A model generated the notes under the pieces. That model worked only from the letters and a program-made list of their open reading frames with translations. It did not search any database and had not been told where the DNA came from. DNA of 12,533 nt from Thiobacillaceae bacterium (GTDB lineage Bacteria; Pseudomonadota; Gammaproteobacteria; Burkholderiales; Thiobacillaceae). The position numbers and the translations under genes were made by a program. The stretch covers positions 1 through 12,533 of the forward strand of contig JAAPAA010000293.1 in assembly GCA_012274165.1 (NCBI GenBank). Reading direction: 5' to 3'. Positions 1 to 6,839 of this stretch are shown piece by piece. Every line of letters starts with the position of its first letter. Position 1 is the first letter of the stretch.

Positions 1-74
1 GCACCAGCGCGTGCGGGTCGGCGATGGGCGGGAAGCACTTGTCATGCATGAGCTCAGTGCGGCATCCAGCACAC

Positions 75-97
75 CCCGCGATGAGCGGGTTTATTTC
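75..97 (+). terminator. weak hairpin with T-rich tail at left edge
   Basis: Arms CCCGC (75-79) and GCGGG (85-89) enclose a 5-nt loop and are followed on the plus strand by TTTATTT. It lies just beyond the cytochrome b561 stop codon. The T-rich tail is on the plus-strand side, so as an intrinsic terminator it would serve a plus-strand transcript entering from the left. On the minus strand it has no T run. The stem is short. Bases 1-74 hold nothing I can assign. Confidence 0.25.
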
Positions 98-639
98 CGC
101 TCGGGGAGCATGCGCGTCAGTGTGTTGTCACGCGTGATGTAGTGGTGATACAAGGCGGCCACGGTATGCAGGCCGATGAGGAAATAGCCTGTTGTCCCGA
201 TTACTTCATGCAGTTCTTCGAGCTGCTCTGCGAGGTCCTTGTTTTCGCTGATCAGCGCGGGCAATTCCAGGCCGAAGAACGGGATCGGTTTTCCGGCGGC
301 ACTGAGAATCAGCCAGCCGATCAACGGCATGCCGATCATCAGCGCATACAGCGCCAGATGCAACAGCCTGGAAGACAGTTGTTGCAGATTCGGCAGTTCC
401 GGCTGGATGGCCGGCGCGGGGCCGGACAGGCGGGCTGCCAGCCGCAGCCAGACCAGCACGAACACCAGCAGCCCGAGCATGAAGTGCCAGGTCTTCATCG
501 CCTCGCGGGTGTCACTGCCCTTTTCGAACAGTTCATGCAATTCCATGGTTCCGTACACAGCGACGAATAGCAGCACCATCAACCAGTGGACACCAATGGA
601 AAGCGAGCCGTAGCGGCTTACAGAGTTCTTCCAGTTCAT
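91..639 (-). CDS. cytochrome b561 family di-heme membrane protein
   Basis: This 182-residue protein is a bacterial cytochrome b561 of the CybB type, an inner-membrane electron carrier that passes electrons between quinol and a periplasmic or superoxide-linked partner. Four hydrophobic segments are visible (about 14-32, 50-70, 92-113 and 147-166). The four histidines expected to hold the two b-type hemes are H18 (GVHW), H52 (WHFMLG), H144 (LHEVIG) and H158 (GLHTV), in the same order and spacing as E. coli CybB. Length is normal. The start is supported by an AAGGA about 8 nt upstream. A short inverted repeat, GGTCG/CGACC at 663-677, lies in the leader. The gene appears to stand alone: the next minus-strand gene upstream ends in a terminator. 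The physiological partner cannot be told from the window. Confidence 0.93.
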   Translation of the reverse strand: MNWKNSVSRYGSLSIGVHWLMVLLFVAVYGTMELHELFEKGSDTREAMKTWHFMLGLLVFVLVWLRLAARLSGPAPAIQPELPNLQQLSSRLLHLALYALMIGMPLIGWLILSAAGKPIPFFGLELPALISENKDLAEQLEELHEVIGTTGYFLIGLHTVAALYHHYITRDNTLTRMLPERK

Positions 640-718
640 TGTTCATTTCCTTCAACGTTTCAGGTCGTATTGCGACCATACCAGCATGGGATGCCACCAT
701 TAGCGCATCGTCGAACCC

Positions 719-743
719 GCAAAAACGGCCACCAGGCGGCCGT
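719..743 (-). terminator. intrinsic terminator after the GumC-like gene
   Basis: Read on the minus strand, ACGGCC (743-738) pairs with GGCCGT (730-725) around a 7-nt loop and runs directly into five T residues (725-721). It lies about 10 nt after the stop of the GumC-like gene and before the cytochrome b561 gene, which separates the two transcripts. Confidence 0.65.
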
Positions 744-753
744 CCCCAGTCTG

Positions 754-2799
754 TCATGCCGGTGCGCGCAGAGCCGGCAGCACCCGTTCGACCGCCTCCA
801 GGGAGATGCGGGCGCCGGCGGGGGAAAGCGTGCTGTAGTCGGATAGGGTCTCGGCTGGCAGGCGCCCGACGACCTGCGTGAGATCGGCAAAGCGGATGCC
901 CTGGCGGACGAGAAAGGCAACATAAGTATGCCGCAGCGCCGCGGGGCTCACCTCCGCAGGGTGTTCGATCCCCGCGTCGTGGGCGGCACAGAGCAGTTCG
1001 GCGCTGAGATCCGGCAGACCGATGTCGCGGTCCTGCGCATCGGCGAGGAGTTGCTGTCCCGGTTGTTTCGCGCGCCCGATGATCAGCTCCGCCAGCGTTT
1101 CGCACATCGCGGCTTCCCGGGCCAACTCGCCGCCAATGCGGATCACCCGCCGCGGCAGGTCCACATCGTCCGATTTCACGGCCAGCGCTTCCTCCGCGCT
1201 GATGCCGCTCAGCAGCAGCAACATCGCCACGCGGGCAGTTTCGCTGCCTGCGCGCAGGAGGGCGTTCACTTCATCCTGGCCGAGTTCGCGCGGAAGCGCC
1301 GGCTGTGAGCCGAGCAAAGCCGCGCCTGCCGTTGGCAGAGCCCGATTCGCTGGCCTTCCCAGGGTCAATGCGTCGGCCGCTTCGTGCAGTCGGCCGGCGG
1401 GTGCAAGCGACTGGGCCAGAATAAAAGCCGGCTGCGGCTCGGGGCGATTGAACAGCTCGACGAACCACATCGCCAGCAGGCCGAGCAAGAGGGAACCCGC
1501 CACGCTGATGGCGGCATCGCGGGCATAGAGCGGACGCCACGCTTGTAGCGGCGTGGTCGCGGCTTCGACCACCTGGACCGCAGGTTTACGGTCCAGCTCG
1601 CTGGCCTCCAGCCTGAGCTGGCGCTGAACAGCCGCCCGGTACAAGGTCTGCATCCCGTTCAGGTCGTCCTGCAAAGCCTTAAACGCGCTGAAATGAGCGG
1701 TGAATTGCTGCACCGTGCTGCGATCTTCGGCGCTCTGGCGGCGGATCCGGTTGACGGTTTCGCGCGCGCTTGCCACTTCGGCCTCCGCCTCAGCCAACGC
1801 CGCCCGCTGGCCGGTCACCCGCTGGGTTTTGATCTGCTGCTCCAGGTTGTCCAGCTGCGTGCGCTTGGCCCGGATCAACGGATCCAGGGACATGAAGCCG
1901 GCGGTGAAGCTGCGTCCCTGCTCGGCCAGATCCTCGCGCAGTTGCGAGGCGCGCTTCTCCAGGTCAGCCAGAGTCGGATCGTCCTTCGAGCGGACCACCC
2001 CCTTGCCCGCGGACGCCGCGTCGCGCAAGGAGCGCAGCTTGCCTTCGGCGATATCCACGTTCTCGTTGGCCTTGTTAAGCGAGGTGGACAGCCCGGTTGT
2101 CCGTGCCAGGACTTGATTCTCCTCGCGCTCCGGGGAAACGATGTTGTACTGGATGCGAAACAATTCCACTTCCCTTTGCTTGGCGGCCACGTCTGCCGCC
2201 AGCTTGGCGGCCTCATCGCTGGCCGCGGCCAGGGCCAGCCCGGTGGCGTTGCGGTAAGCCGCCTCCAGATGCTCCTGGAAAACGCCGATGACGGTGTTCA
2301 ACAAGGGGGCGAGCAGCTGCGCATGCCCGCCGGTGGCGGCCAGTTGCACCACACGGGTGTCGGCGATGGGCGTGATGAGCAACGCGGCCTGCAGCCCGCC
2401 CACCGGATCGTCTCCGAGCGAGGACAGGTCATAGCTTGGCCGCAGCCGTTCGATGGCTTGCTGCAGGACTGGACGGCTGGTCAGCACCTGCACTTCAGTC
2501 AGAAACGGCCTGGCGCTTTCGGATGTCTGACTCGCCGCTGCCGTGACGGGCGCCTGGCCGGACGCCATGAACACGCTGGGCGGCGCAGCCGCTGCCGGCG
2601 TGATCTGCACCCGCGCCTCGGCTCGGTATTCTGCCGGGCGCAGGAAGGTAAAGCTCAAACTGAGCACGCACGCCAGCGCAAAGACGACCAGGAAAACAAG
2701 GCGCCGCCGTCGGTTGATGCGCGTCGTCGGCGAAGCCAGAGCAGGAGCATAGTCCGAACGCCAGGGATCTTGCTCGGTATGGGTCGTAATGAAGTTCAT
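754..2799 (-). CDS. GumC/Wzz-type polysaccharide co-polymerase fused to a degenerate tyrosine-recombinase-like domain
   Basis: The 681-residue protein has the layout of a Wzz/GumC chain-length regulator, which sits in the inner membrane and sets the length or export of surface polysaccharide. A short cytoplasmic N-terminus leads to a first membrane helix (about 34-54) followed by RPAEYRAEARVQI, the usual start of the periplasmic Wzz region. A long coiled-coil stretch follows (about 190-400) and a second helix (about 427-450) preceded by a proline-containing segment. After a linker, residues 503-681 resemble the catalytic domain of a tyrosine recombinase: a GISAEE segment where GLRISEL is usual, then ALRHTY with R623 and H624, then a GRLPAETLSDY segment ending at Y655. 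The first catalytic arginine (S534), the first histidine of HxxR (A620) and the H/W position (R646) are replaced, so strand cutting is unlikely. No polysaccharide genes flank it. A strong GGAGGAGGAG lies just before the start. The GumC half is secure; the integrase-like reading is inference from motif order. Confidence 0.85.
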   Translation of the reverse strand: MNFITTHTEQDPWRSDYAPALASPTTRINRRRRLVFLVVFALACVLSLSFTFLRPAEYRAEARVQITPAAAAPPSVFMASGQAPVTAAASQTSESARPFLTEVQVLTSRPVLQQAIERLRPSYDLSSLGDDPVGGLQAALLITPIADTRVVQLAATGGHAQLLAPLLNTVIGVFQEHLEAAYRNATGLALAAASDEAAKLAADVAAKQREVELFRIQYNIVSPEREENQVLARTTGLSTSLNKANENVDIAEGKLRSLRDAASAGKGVVRSKDDPTLADLEKRASQLREDLAEQGRSFTAGFMSLDPLIRAKRTQLDNLEQQIKTQRVTGQRAALAEAEAEVASARETVNRIRRQSAEDRSTVQQFTAHFSAFKALQDDLNGMQTLYRAAVQRQLRLEASELDRKPAVQVVEAATTPLQAWRPLYARDAAISVAGSLLLGLLAMWFVELFNRPEPQPAFILAQSLAPAGRLHEAADALTLGRPANRALPTAGAALLGSQPALPRELGQDEVNALLRAGSETARVAMLLLLSGISAEEALAVKSDDVDLPRRVIRIGGELAREAAMCETLAELIIGRAKQPGQQLLADAQDRDIGLPDLSAELLCAAHDAGIEHPAEVSPAALRHTYVAFLVRQGIRFADLTQVVGRLPAETLSDYSTLSPAGARISLEAVERVLPALRAPA

Positions 2800-2843
2800 G
2801 AAACTCTCCTCCTCCGAGGGTGCGCGCCAGCCTTTGAATCAAG

Positions 2844-2853
2844 CAAGCGCTTG
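2844..2853. promoter_or_regulatory. 10-bp perfect palindrome in the GumC-like gene leader
   Basis: CAAGCGCTTG is a perfect palindrome 45 nt upstream of the GumC-like start, inside its probable 5' leader. Short palindromes of this kind are often repressor sites, but no regulator is encoded nearby and no convincing -35/-10 pair was found next to it. Confidence 0.2.
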
Positions 2854-2929
2854 GTTAGGGGCGGCAACGCCTTTCGCCCATTCCATTGCTTCCATCACGT
2901 ATAACACTACCAGAGCGTAGCCTGGATCA

Positions 2930-2956
2930 AAGGGGTCAGTTTAGTCTGGCCCCAAT
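2930..2956. repeat. REP-like element, copy 1
   Basis: GGGGTCAG (2932-2939) and CTGGCCCC (2946-2953) form an 8-bp stem with one T-G pair and a 6-nt loop. The sequence shares its core with the larger palindrome near 6585 and with the copy near 6693. On the minus strand the hairpin is followed by TTTGATC, so it may also end the rlmA transcript, whose stop codon lies about 25 nt upstream. Confidence 0.65.
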
Positions 2957-2981
2957 TGATTGTAGTTGCGGGAATCATCCG

Positions 2982-3830
2982 CTAGCGCACGGCGCGTTCA
3001 AAACGCGTCAGCCGCACATCCACGCTGAGCGACAGGGCCGTCAACGCAGCGGCCGCTGCGCGGGCCTCGGCCTTGGCGCGGTAGAGATGCGGCGTCATCG
3101 CCAGCAGATCGGCAATCTGTTCGGCGCTGGTCAGCTCGATTGGAAAACGAACCGTTTCCGTAGGCAGGCGGCTGAAGCCTTCCGGTGTTGGCATCCCGGC
3201 CGTGCGTTCTGGCTTCAGGCTGGGGTAGATGATTTCGCGCAGTTCGCGCAGATGATCCGGCCCGGCATCGACCTGCAACAGCTGGCCGCCCGGCTTGAGC
3301 ACCCGCGCAAACTCCGCATACACCGGGAAGCCGAACATGCACAGCACGCGATCCAGCGTGCCCGGCAGCACCGGCAGGTTGGCGTTGCTGCCCACCACCC
3401 AGTTGGGCCGCCTGTCCTGTTTAGCGGCCGACAACACGGCCCATTTGGAAATATCCAGCCCCAGCAGCGCCACGCTTTGACGATCGCCCACCGCTGCGGC
3501 CAGTTGGCGCAGGTAGTAACCCTCGCCACAGCCGGCATCGAGACAACTGATGCTTGCGTCAGCAGGCAAGTCGGCCAGCACCGTCCGGCTCACCGCAGCG
3601 GCAATCGGTTGGTAAAAGCCGGCCGTGAGAAACCGATGCCGCGCCGCGATCATCTCCTTGCTGTCACCCGGATCGCGCGAGCGTTTGTTTTGCACCGGTA
3701 ATAAATGCGTATAGCCCTGACTGGCGATGTCGAAACTGTGGCCGGACGCGCAGGTCCAGGTGGAGCCGTTGCAATGCAAGGGCAGGCCGTCCAGTGGGCA
3801 GGCGAGCGCCTGGAAGGGCGTGACGCTCAT
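2982..3830 (-). CDS. rlmA: 23S rRNA (guanine-N1)-methyltransferase RlmA
   Basis: This 282-residue protein matches RlmA, which uses S-adenosylmethionine to methylate N1 of a guanine in domain II of 23S rRNA (G745 in E. coli). The N-terminus has the family's zinc-binding pattern, but one ligand differs: C11, D14 (normally Cys), C27 and H31 keep the exact family spacing. The diagnostic block LLPVQNKRSRDPGDSKEM (43-60) follows, then the methyltransferase SAM loop LDAGCGEGYY (97-106) and a GLDISKWAV acidic strand end (124-132). Length is about that of the family. Its start overlaps the GNAT stop as ATGA (3827-3830) and lacks a good ribosome binding site, so translation is probably coupled to the upstream gene. 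A REP-like hairpin follows the stop. The function is a strong family assignment. Confidence 0.93.
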   Translation of the reverse strand: MSVTPFQALACPLDGLPLHCNGSTWTCASGHSFDIASQGYTHLLPVQNKRSRDPGDSKEMIAARHRFLTAGFYQPIAAAVSRTVLADLPADASISCLDAGCGEGYYLRQLAAAVGDRQSVALLGLDISKWAVLSAAKQDRRPNWVVGSNANLPVLPGTLDRVLCMFGFPVYAEFARVLKPGGQLLQVDAGPDHLRELREIIYPSLKPERTAGMPTPEGFSRLPTETVRFPIELTSAEQIADLLAMTPHLYRAKAEARAAAAALTALSLSVDVRLTRFERAVR

Positions 3831-4396
3831 AGCGCAACTTTCAGCTTGCGCCCGCCGGTAATGGCGAAACCTTCGCGTTCATAAAATGCCAAGGTCTTGT
3901 CAAACTGGGGAAGCGGTGGGGTTGTCACTTCCAGTCGCGTCCAGCCACGCGATTTGCCAAAAGACTTTGCCTGGGCCACGAGATCGAACCCCACATTCCT
4001 TGAGCGGAATCCAGGACGCACGTACAGCTCGGGTATGGTTCCGAAGGCGCCTTCGGCGTAAAGGGCATGGCTTTCAACCATCGCAATGAACCCGACCGCA
4101 CTGTGTTGTTCGTCGCGAGCAACGAATACGAAATACTTTTCCCGGTTGAGAAAGTCCATGAGCCGGTCTGTTGTTTCATCGAGATCGAAATTGAATGCCT
4201 GAACACCAATTGCATCCATGATCTCTCTCAGCAACTCGCCAGCCATCTCGGCGACTTCATGCGAATCATTGGCGGTTGCTCTAACAATGGTGATGTTCGG
4301 CGTCATCGTAAATCTTGGGTCAGGTGAAACAGCATAAAAAAAACAGGGGCCGGAACCGAGGGAGCAGGCACGCGCCTGGAAGGGCGTGATCCTCAT
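3827..4396 (-). CDS. GNAT family N-acetyltransferase with an rlmA-derived N-terminal extension
   Basis: The frame encodes 189 residues. From M31 (position 4306) it is a compact 159-residue GNAT acetyltransferase: an N-terminal strand ITIVRATAND, helices to about 85, then IPELYVRPGFRSRNVG (121-136), which is the acetyl-CoA binding strand and loop, and FYEREGF (171-177) near the end. The loop has N where Q/RxxGxG/A normally has its first glycine. The substrate is unknown. Residues 1-13 are not GNAT-like. They match the start of RlmA at 9 of 13 positions, and the DNA there is a diverged copy of the rlmA start. The first ATG has an AGGA 9 nt upstream, while the M31 codon has no evident ribosome binding site, so the longer start is reported although the domain begins near M31. 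It lies between a receiver-like gene (23-nt gap) and rlmA (4-nt overlap). Confidence 0.85.
   Translation of the reverse strand: MRITPFQARACSLGSGPCFFYAVSPDPRFTMTPNITIVRATANDSHEVAEMAGELLREIMDAIGVQAFNFDLDETTDRLMDFLNREKYFVFVARDEQHSAVGFIAMVESHALYAEGAFGTIPELYVRPGFRSRNVGFDLVAQAKSFGKSRGWTRLEVTTPPLPQFDKTLAFYEREGFAITGGRKLKVAL
4363..4396 (-). repeat. diverged duplicate of the rlmA 5' end
   Basis: These 34 bases align with 3797-3830, the first codons of rlmA, with only a handful of mismatches and share an uninterrupted block CGCCTGGAAGGGCGTGA. The two copies flank the GNAT gene in direct orientation. The outer copy carries the better ribosome binding site, as if it were the original rlmA translation start. 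Confidence 0.75.
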
Positions 4397-4419
4397 CGAT
4401 TCGTGTCCTGCTAACGGAT

Positions 4420-4800
4420 CTACACCGAGGTTTGTAGTGCTGCCTGCATCGCCTGCTCGCTCACCGGGTATTGCAACACGGCATGGATGGGAAACAGTTC
4501 CAGCAGCTTGCCGATATGGGGTTCTTCGCGGGCTTGCATGAACACGATCACCTTCGCCTGCGGCGCAAAGCGTTGCAGGGTCCGGATCGTGACGTCCAGG
4601 TTTGAGACGTTTGCGCCGGCGTAGTTGTTGCCCCAGCCGTAGACGAATTCCCCGACGAAGAAATCGGGCGGCTGCTTCTGCAACGCCCGGTGAAGATTGC
4701 GGGCCGTGTCGAAGCGTTCCGCCACGATGCCCAGCCTCTGGTACAGGGCACTGAAGTCGGGGGGGAAGGGGGATTCGATCAGGGAGAAAAGTGTTGTCAT
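4420..4800 (-). CDS. hypothetical protein, degenerate receiver-like fold
   Basis: I do not recognise a named family for this 126-residue soluble protein. Its second half follows the order of a CheY-type receiver: PPDFFVGEF (44-52, strand 3), RFAPQAKVIVFMQA (77-90, helix to strand 4) and AVLQYPVSEQAMQAAL (107-122, strand 5 to helix 5, where LxKPVxxxxLxxAL is usual). The phospho-acceptor aspartate would correspond to E51 and the conserved lysine to Y111, so normal phosphorylation is unlikely. No signal peptide or membrane segment is present. It is the first gene of a probable operon with the GNAT and rlmA genes. A GATAAT hexamer lies about 30 nt upstream, but no clear -35 or ribosome binding site was found. 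The receiver assignment is inference. Confidence 0.75.
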   Translation of the reverse strand: MTTLFSLIESPFPPDFSALYQRLGIVAERFDTARNLHRALQKQPPDFFVGEFVYGWGNNYAGANVSNLDVTIRTLQRFAPQAKVIVFMQAREEPHIGKLLELFPIHAVLQYPVSEQAMQAALQTSV

Positions 4801-5056
4801 GCTGCGGGCGTTTACATCGGAACGCGTCGATTATCGTACTGACAGGCTAGCGCAGGGAATGGGGCAATGCTCTTTTTATTTCCGATGCAGCCCCTTCAGG
4901 TCGGCCCCCTTCAGTCGTAATGCTAGTCACCGCCGCTGCTGTTTGATAGCCATCGCGCACGCCTTGCATGCACGTTCGGGCGGCGAGACGGGCAAGAACC
5001 AACAGCGTAGCCAGACCGCGCAAACAACTAAACAAACCAGGAAAGCGCCATCAGTC

Positions 5057-6562
5057 ATGACTATTCAATCCAAAAAAAAGGCACGAACCACAGCAAGGGC
5101 ACTCACGCTCGCATGCATGGCGGCCGCTCTGGGCCTGGCCGGTTCGGCGCACGCGGTGAGTTACACCGTTGCGGGCATCACGGTTTCCTCGCCTGATGCG
5201 GGGTTTTCCCAGCCTTCGGCCAACACCTTCTATTTCCCGACCGGGGCGGGCACCACGACATTCACGTTTGGGGATGGCCGGGGCTTCACCCTTGCCTCTG
5301 ACGAGCAGAATCTTGGGCATGGCACCTCTCGCAACATCGTGGGCATCCCCGCCGCGGGCAATGCCATCAACGCGATTGCCGGCTTCGGGGGGGCGTCGAC
5401 CATCACCCTTCGTGATGCGCTGAGCGGCGCGACCCTGGTGTCGGACAATTACTTCAACTTGATTGGCCCGAATGGCTGGTTCGCGCCGGCGCTTTCCCTG
5501 AGCTATTTGAACGGGACGCTGACGGCCTATGCCGTTGGGGATACTCAGCGAATCAATGCCGACGGCAGTATTTCCTATTTCGTCCAGGACGCCCCTTATC
5601 TGATCGGCAGCTATCTGCTGTTCTCGGCGGGCCCATCGGCCATCGACACCCAGGCATCGCTACAGCTGACGGGACAACGCTTGCGCAGCGTATTCGACAG
5701 CGCAATCATCGCGACGAATTTCGCCAACATGAATACCTATGATTGCGATGTGTTCGGCGAGAACGGATGGTGTGTTTCGGGCGGTGTACGGTATACCAAC
5801 GTCAACAGTCCCGATGCGCAAACGACGAGCGCGGTGGTGGTGGCCGGCTACAAGGTCTCGCCGACTCTTCGCATCGGGGGCTTTCTTGATCAGGGCTTGA
5901 ATTACGACATGCCCATGGGCATCAAGATGCACAACAAGATTCCCCTGCTGGGCGTGTTCGGCGTGTGGAACCAGAACGCCGATGAGCAGGGCTGGCAGGT
6001 CAAGCTGGCGAATGCTTATCAGACCAATGAAGTCGACATCACCCGGGAAGTTGTCGGCACATCCGAAGCGGGCATGGGATCGACCGACCTGACCATGAAA
6101 AGCTACGTCGGCGTAGTGAGCTACGCGCTCACGTACAACGAGCAAACACTGATCCGCCCGTATCTGGCGTTGCGGTATACCAAGGTCGAGCAGGATGGCT
6201 ATACCGAAACCGGTGTGACGACGCCCCTGACCTTTGCGCCGCTGACGGACCGTTCCACCACTGCCTTGCTTGGCGTGAAACTGGATCAACCGCTCACGCC
6301 CAAAACCACCTTGAAAGTGAGCCTGGGTATCGAGCACGACCTGAATCGCGATGTCGATACCTACTCGGCCACAGGCGTCACCGGGCTCACGGCGGAAAGC
6401 TTCAGCAATACCCTCGATGAAACCCGCCCCGTTGCAGCAGTTGGGGTCGACTATGCGATATCCCGGACGCAGGTGGTGAAGGCCGATGTCTATTATCAGC
6501 AACAGCCGTTCCAGAGCACTGGATCGACAACCGGTTATCTCAATTACACGGTCGGTTTCTGA
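5057..6562 (+). CDS. autotransporter beta-domain outer-membrane protein
   Basis: This 501-residue protein is built like a small classical (type Va) autotransporter. A Sec signal peptide with a basic start and hydrophobic core ends at SAHA (cleavage after A33). A short passenger of about 170 residues (34-205), rich in Gly, Ser and Thr, has no recognisable catalytic motif. A linker helix (about 199-225, LTGQRLRSVFDSAI) leads into a beta-barrel (about 226-501) of alternating strands that ends in the C-terminal phenylalanine required for outer-membrane insertion. C230 and C239 could form a disulfide at the start of the barrel. The frame stays open 120 codons upstream, but that part is not protein-like; the signal peptide and an AGGAAAG 11 nt before ATG 5057 fix the start. 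No promoter could be picked out in the 256 bases to the divergent gene. A REP-derived terminator follows. Confidence 0.9.
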   Translation: MTIQSKKKARTTARALTLACMAAALGLAGSAHAVSYTVAGITVSSPDAGFSQPSANTFYFPTGAGTTTFTFGDGRGFTLASDEQNLGHGTSRNIVGIPAAGNAINAIAGFGGASTITLRDALSGATLVSDNYFNLIGPNGWFAPALSLSYLNGTLTAYAVGDTQRINADGSISYFVQDAPYLIGSYLLFSAGPSAIDTQASLQLTGQRLRSVFDSAIIATNFANMNTYDCDVFGENGWCVSGGVRYTNVNSPDAQTTSAVVVAGYKVSPTLRIGGFLDQGLNYDMPMGIKMHNKIPLLGVFGVWNQNADEQGWQVKLANAYQTNEVDITREVVGTSEAGMGSTDLTMKSYVGVVSYALTYNEQTLIRPYLALRYTKVEQDGYTETGVTTPLTFAPLTDRSTTALLGVKLDQPLTPKTTLKVSLGIEHDLNRDVDTYSATGVTGLTAESFSNTLDETRPVAAVGVDYAISRTQVVKADVYYQQQPFQSTGSTTGYLNYTVGF

Positions 6563-6584
6563 GTACCAAAGAGGCTGGAAACTG

Positions 6585-6653
6585 AAGGGGCCAGGGTCGA
6601 ATGATTGTCGTGGCGACAATCAATTCGACCCTGGCCCCTTTGATTTTTTTGAT
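6585..6653 (+). terminator. REP palindrome acting as rho-independent terminator (REP copy 2)
   Basis: Arms 6585-6610 and 6614-6640 are complementary over 26 bp with a single bulged T and a 3-nt loop. Key blocks are GGGGCCAGGGTCGAAT on the left and ATTCGACCCTGGCCCC on the right. It begins 23 nt after the autotransporter stop and is followed by TTTGATTTTTTT, so on the plus strand it has the form of a very strong intrinsic terminator. It is the best-preserved member of the REP-like family in this window. Confidence 0.85.
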
Positions 6654-6692
6654 TTCCCGTTTGCGCGCGTGCTCGATGCTGCGTGATGACAA

Positions 6693-6715
6693 ATATTCGA
6701 GCCTGAACTGACCCC
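6693..6715. repeat. REP-like fragment, copy 3
   Basis: ATTCGAGCCTGAACTGACCCC read in reverse gives GGGGTCAGTTCAGGCTCGAAT, which shares GGGGTCAGTT with copy 1 and the CTCGAAT end with the copy at 9649. Only half of a palindrome is seen. It lies about 50 nt past the terminator of the autotransporter gene and upstream of the Tat-protein gene. Confidence 0.5.
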
Positions 6716-6839
6716 GTGCATATTTTCGCTTATATTGAAAAGCGCTCAACCTGGCCCTGCCCAAGACGCGGCGCACGACGGATCGCTGCTTATGCGTTAT
6801 ATGCAGATGTGCTTTTGCTGTCCTACCGAGGAGAATCTG

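Noticed and set aside
1..74. Possible end of a gene at the left edge (minus frame reading MHDKCFPPIADPHALV, or plus-strand frames)
   Set aside because: Too short, no recognisable family, and more than one frame has high GC at third positions, so no frame can be chosen.
1693..2904. Long plus-strand frame (403 codons) opposite the GumC-like gene
   Set aside because: A shadow frame common in GC-rich DNA; the minus strand has clear domains and a ribosome binding site.
2860..2960. Promoter for the GumC-like gene (TTGATC with TTATAC)
   Set aside because: The spacing of about 20 nt is too long for a sigma-70 promoter.
3831..4396. Integron cassette origin for the GNAT gene
   Set aside because: No attC-like core sites (GTTRRRY/RYYYAAC pairs) were found at the cassette ends; only the rlmA start duplication is seen.
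4697..5056. Upstream extension of the autotransporter reading frame by 120 codons
   Set aside because: It is not protein-like, overlaps the divergent receiver-like gene, and would bury the clear signal peptide that starts at 5057.
5660..6619. Long minus-strand frame opposite the autotransporter
   Set aside because: No recognisable domain, and it ends within the REP palindrome; the plus strand encodes a convincing barrel.
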